Assembly: GCA_016716135.1 (NCBI GenBank)
Contig: JADJWX010000027.1
Span: 1-9,816 of the forward strand
Length of the DNA: 9,816 nt
Reading direction: 5' to 3'
DNA from: Lewinellaceae bacterium
GTDB taxonomy: Bacteria; Bacteroidota; Bacteroidia; Chitinophagales; Saprospiraceae
Made by a program: the position numbers and the translations under genes. The notes below the pieces were generated by a model. The model did not search any database, had not been told where the DNA came from, and saw only the letters and a program-made list of their open reading frames with translations. This document shows, in pieces, positions 7,179-9,816 of the stretch (its first letter is position 1; every line of letters begins with the position of its first letter).

Positions 7179-8820
7179 ATGAAAAGAAACCTTACGTTTC
7201 TGCTTGGGCTGTTTTTTACTATTTGTTTTCAGGTAACAGCTATTCAAAACTCCAACGCTCAGACTCCGGGTACGGATGGCGACGGTTTCGTCATGGAAAT
7301 CGTATCGCCTTCCAGTATCGCCCAACTTCTGCAAAACACCTTCACCGAGTGCGGCTGGATCGAAGCCACCTTTGGCGGCGAGATCACCGAAGAACTCTGC
7401 GGCGAGGTCGTATGGGCAGGCCCGGATTCATTGGGCTGCACCACTTTGGCGCCCGGTAGTCTTACGGATAAAATTGCCTTGATCCGCCGTGGCGATTGTG
7501 ATTTTAGTACCAAGGTGTTTAATGCGCAAAAAGCCGGCGCCAAAGCGGTGATTGTGGCCAACCATTATACCAATAGTTTGGACCAGCCTTGCGCTGCTTA
7601 TTTTGATGCCACAACCTTTTTGGGGGCATGTCGGGAGGGGCGAATGCTGATTCTGTAACCATCCCGGCCGTGTTTATCCAACGTCAGACCGGAGAGGAAA
7701 TATCCGGGATTTTGGATGCCGGAGGAACGGTGGAAGTTTGTTTTGGCTTCCCCACAATGATTTTTCCAATTACCGCCTACCACTATGCTACGCCGGTTTC
7801 ACAGGTTGATACGCTTGACCACATTGGAGTCGTATTTATAAACCGGGAACCGACCACGATTTACGATGTGGGCTTGAAGGCAGTTGTCGAAGAGCCTGAT
7901 GGAAACATGGTTACCCTGAATCGCATTGTTGATTCTGTCGAATCTGGCGTGGACAACCTGATCTCCTTTTTCCCACCGTATATGCCACCTGCAATTCCGG
8001 GCAAGTTTAAGGTGACGTTTTCCAATGATGTTTATGCCGGAGGGCAAAGAGATTCTACGGTCGCTTACTTCGAGCATACGGATTACACCTTTGCACACGA
8101 CAATCTTGAAGTCGTCCCGGGAGGCGCTTCCAGAGACGATCTTTTTGAAAATGCCGGTTTATTCACCCAATACGGAACGCTGATCCTTTCAAACGAATCA
8201 GGCGGATTGGCCAAATACGTAACGTTTGGCCTGAATAATGCTGCCGACTTACATGTCCCGAATGCCATTCTGGGAGAAAACGACATCGTTGTCTATCTCT
8301 ATGATGCCGATGTGGACGATGACGGCGTTTGGGAATTCACCCCCAACTCTGGTACTTTTGATGATTTAGCAGCCGGGTTAGTTGGCCTGACTGTTTACCA
8401 GATCAAGGGGACTGAAGGTGTTGATAGTTTATTTTCAGTGCCACTGGCCAGTTTGAATGATCCCAGTATTCTTTCGGTCAATTTGAAACCCAACCACCCG
8501 TACTACCTCTCGCTATCATACGACGGTACTGCCGCAGGCAAGGGGATTATGCCCAGTTATAGCAAGCACAAATACCGGGCAAAACTATGTGAACTTCCCC
8601 ACCATTCGTTTGCTTATCGGCACGATGAGCCCCGGTTGGAATGGCGTCATTCATGCGCTTCGCCTTCAAATGGACGGCTTCGACCCTGGCAATTCAACCA
8701 ACACAACGGTCGCCAAACTCGACGTAAACATCGAAATGCAGCCCAACCCGGCAGTGGACGTTTTGCGGGTAAATCTGGATTTCGGCAAACCTGCTCAGTC
8801 CGCCGTTGTATCACTAATGA
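7179..8820 (+). pseudogene. Secreted PA-domain protein, two frameshifts and truncated T9SS sorting domain
   Basis: The product starts with a signal peptide (MKRNLTFLLGLFFTICF, cleavage probably after SNAQ). A protease-associated (PA) domain follows, with KIALIRRGDCDFSTKVFNAQ and AGAKAVIVANHY; such domains sit in or beside secreted proteases and bind ligands or substrates. No catalytic protease motif is visible. The rest is beta-rich with an acidic DADVDDDGVWEF stretch. The frame breaks at the G run 7622-7626: one more G would restore TTFLGGMSGGANADSV. It breaks again at CCGGG (8575-8579): one base fewer would restore HKYRQNYVNFPTIRLL. A T9SS type A domain begins near 8725 (IEMQPNPAVDVLRVNLDFGK) but stops after AVVSLM at 8819, where unrelated sequence begins. 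It is thus broken in three places. The two frameshifts may be sequencing errors; the truncation looks real and coincides with the IS junction. The start follows the AT-rich leader expected in this phylum. Confidence 0.82.
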
Positions 8821-8834
8821 GGGTCTTCTGATGA

Positions 8835-8874
8835 AAGCCCAATTTGTGTTTGCCTGTCAGCAAAGTCTGGGCTT
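8835..8874 (+). repeat. Nested subterminal hairpin in the IS left end
   Basis: AAGCCCA (8835-8841) pairs with TGGGCTT (8868-8874), and inside it TTTGC (8849-8853) pairs with GCAAA (8860-8864) around a six-base loop. It is followed by AATTTTC. The position, between the putative IS end and the transposase, suits a structure that blocks translation or transcription entering from the host gene, as known for several other IS. That role is inference. Confidence 0.5.
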
Positions 8875-8916
8875 AATTTTCAGAAAAGAATCTCAAAAAT
8901 GGCCCCAAAGAGTTAA

Positions 8917-9061
8917 ATTGGGATGACAAAAATGAAATCAAAGAGGTACCCAAATTGTTTGAAATATAACTGTTTACCGACCAAGCTGGCCGTGACCTTT
9001 GGTGGAAAGCCTTTGGAATACGCCCCTAGGTTATACCAAGCCATTCCTCTTCAACACTTAG
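8917..9061 (+). pseudogene. Disordered transposase N-terminal segment
   Basis: Between the IS end and the clean transposase frame, plausible transposase-like pieces lie in different frames. One frame, with an ATG at 8923 or 8932, gives GKPLEYAPRLYQAIPLQHLA, while another gives VPKLFEI, a stop, then LFTDQAGRDLWWK. No single frame joins these to the main frame at 9062. The shift needed is +1, not the -1 slippage typical of IS, and no slippery heptamer is seen. Small indels are the simplest explanation, either real or from base-calling. Confidence 0.45.
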
Positions 9062-9816
9062 CATGTGCGGGGAGGGATAGCTTTACAGGTGCTCAAAGCC
9101 TATCTGGGTTTGAGCGATGAGAAGTTGTTGGATCGCTTGAATAGCGATTGGGAGATGCAGGCTTTTTGTGGTATTCGGCTGGAGTGGCCCCAACGGATAC
9201 GGGATAAAGATTTGGTAGGACGCTGGCGGCGCTATCTGGCCAATCACACTGATTTTGCTGCTTTTCAGGCCACATTGGCAGCGCACTGGCAACCCCATAT
9301 GGAGCAAAGTCAGGCTGTATTGATGGACGCCACGTGTTACGAAACGCACCTGCGCTATCCCACGGACGTAAAGTTACTTTGGGAGAGTTGTGAGTGGCTA
9401 TGGACTTTGCTTGATGAGCAATGCAAACAAATCGGTATTGGCAGACTCCGGCGCAAACAAAAAGAACTTAGGCAGGCATTTTTGAATTATCAAAAACGCC
9501 GGCGCAAAACGCACAAGCAAGAGCGCAAAATTCGCCGGCGCTTATTGTATTTTCTTGGCAAAGGTCTGGGCGCCTTCGATCAACTTGCTTTTGAGCACCC
9601 TGTCTTGCTCAAACAGCGTACGTACAAGCGTTTACAAACCGCACGTACGGTGCTCAAACAACAACAACTGCGTTTTGATGACCCCCAGGCTGTGATCAAA
9701 GATCGCATCGTAAGCCTGGCTAAACCGTATATCCGACCCATTGTTCGGGGTAAGGAAACCAAGCGCACTGAATTCGGGCCCAAAGTCCATGCCTGGCAGG
9801 TGGATGGCATCACATT
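9062..9816 (+). CDS. DDE transposase with DUF772-like N-terminal region, partial
   Basis: An uninterrupted frame of 251 codons runs from just after a TAG at 9059-9061 to the window end. It begins GGIALQVLKAYLGLSDEKLL and continues DRLNSDWEMQAFCGIRL, like the DUF772 helical region of IS5/IS1182-type transposases. MDATCYETHLRYPTDVKLLW follows; the D at 9326-9328 is the probable first catalytic Asp, and YPTD (9356-9367) is characteristic of these enzymes. An Arg/Lys-rich insertion (about 9448-9540, with QKRRRKTHKQERKIRRRL) and then KRTEFGPKVHAWQVDGI precede the edge. The remaining catalytic Asp and Glu would lie beyond it. No start codon is assigned, because the N-terminal portion upstream is in other frames. 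Activity cannot be judged from this piece. Confidence 0.83.

Larger units (their letters stand above)
8821..9816 (+). mobile_element. Insertion sequence, left part, IS5/DUF772-type transposase (runs off window)
   Basis: The boundary is placed where the sorting domain of the PA protein stops matching its family (about 8820) and GGGTCTTCTGATGAAAGCCC begins. About 100 bases of non-coding end with a subterminal hairpin precede the transposase coding region. The right end lies outside the window, so the inverted repeats and target duplication cannot be checked and the boundary is accurate only to a few bases. IS family assignment is tentative. Confidence 0.68.

Noticed and set aside
9000..9120. 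Programmed ribosomal frameshift in the transposase
   Set aside because: The shift required is +1, and no A6-7 or similar slippery heptamer occurs in the overlap.
9450..9540. Repeated CGCCGGCGC words (near 9498 and 9532) as possible recombination or binding sites
   Set aside because: They encode an Arg-rich stretch of the transposase, and the repetition is explained by Arg codon usage.
9580..9813. Minus-strand frames inside the IS
   Set aside because: They are antisense to the clean 251-codon transposase frame and show no protein similarity that I recognise.
1..9816. CRISPR arrays, tRNA or rRNA genes, defence systems
   Set aside because: I saw no regularly spaced repeats, no tRNA cloverleaf or conserved T-loop, no rRNA sequence, and no nuclease or toxin families.

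Overview
The window looks like chromosomal DNA of a Bacteroidota bacterium, probably from the Saprospiria (Haliscomenobacter/Lewinella-like). The clues are a DUF1800/DUF1501 gene pair, type IX secretion (T9SS) C-terminal sorting domains, a secreted protein with a pre-peptidase C-terminal (PPC)-like fold, weak or absent Shine-Dalgarno sequences, and a TAnnTTTG-type promoter element. The taxonomic placement is inference from gene content; no marker gene is present.

Positions 1-6787 carry one continuous run of minus-strand genes. In transcription order they are a DUF1800 protein (6787-5135), a DUF1501 protein with a twin-arginine-like N-terminus and a T9SS sorting domain (5073-3424), a secreted PPC-like protein (3239-2196), a von Willebrand factor A (VWA) protein with an intact MIDAS (2126-1038), a 99-residue two-helix membrane protein (988-689), and a Gfo/Idh/MocA oxidoreductase that leaves the window at position 1. 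The gap between DUF1501 and the PPC-like gene holds a strong hairpin (3346-3388) with a duplicated left arm, so the run is probably at least two transcription units: DUF1800-DUF1501, then the rest. The oxidoreductase has clean ends but a scrambled middle (about 385-600), with many compensating single-base indels and one in-frame stop.

Positions 6788-7178 are a divergent intergenic region with a TAnnTTTG match at 6998-7005. Rightward lies a secreted protease-associated (PA) domain protein (7179-8820). It is broken by two single-base frameshifts (about 7622-7626 and 8575-8579) and cut off inside its T9SS sorting domain at about 8820.

From about 8821 to the right edge is the left part of an insertion sequence: a subterminal hairpin (8835-8874), a disordered transposase N-terminus, and a long open frame from 9062 off the window end. 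That frame encodes a DDE transposase with a DUF772-like N-terminal region and a YPTD motif.

I did not find a defence system, CRISPR array, RNA gene or clearly new system. The most interesting points are the alternative-pairing hairpin after DUF1501, the mismatch in export signals between DUF1800 and DUF1501, the T8-C-T8 tract in a signal peptide, the loss of a T9SS signal at an IS junction, and the concentration of gene damage at the two ends of the window.
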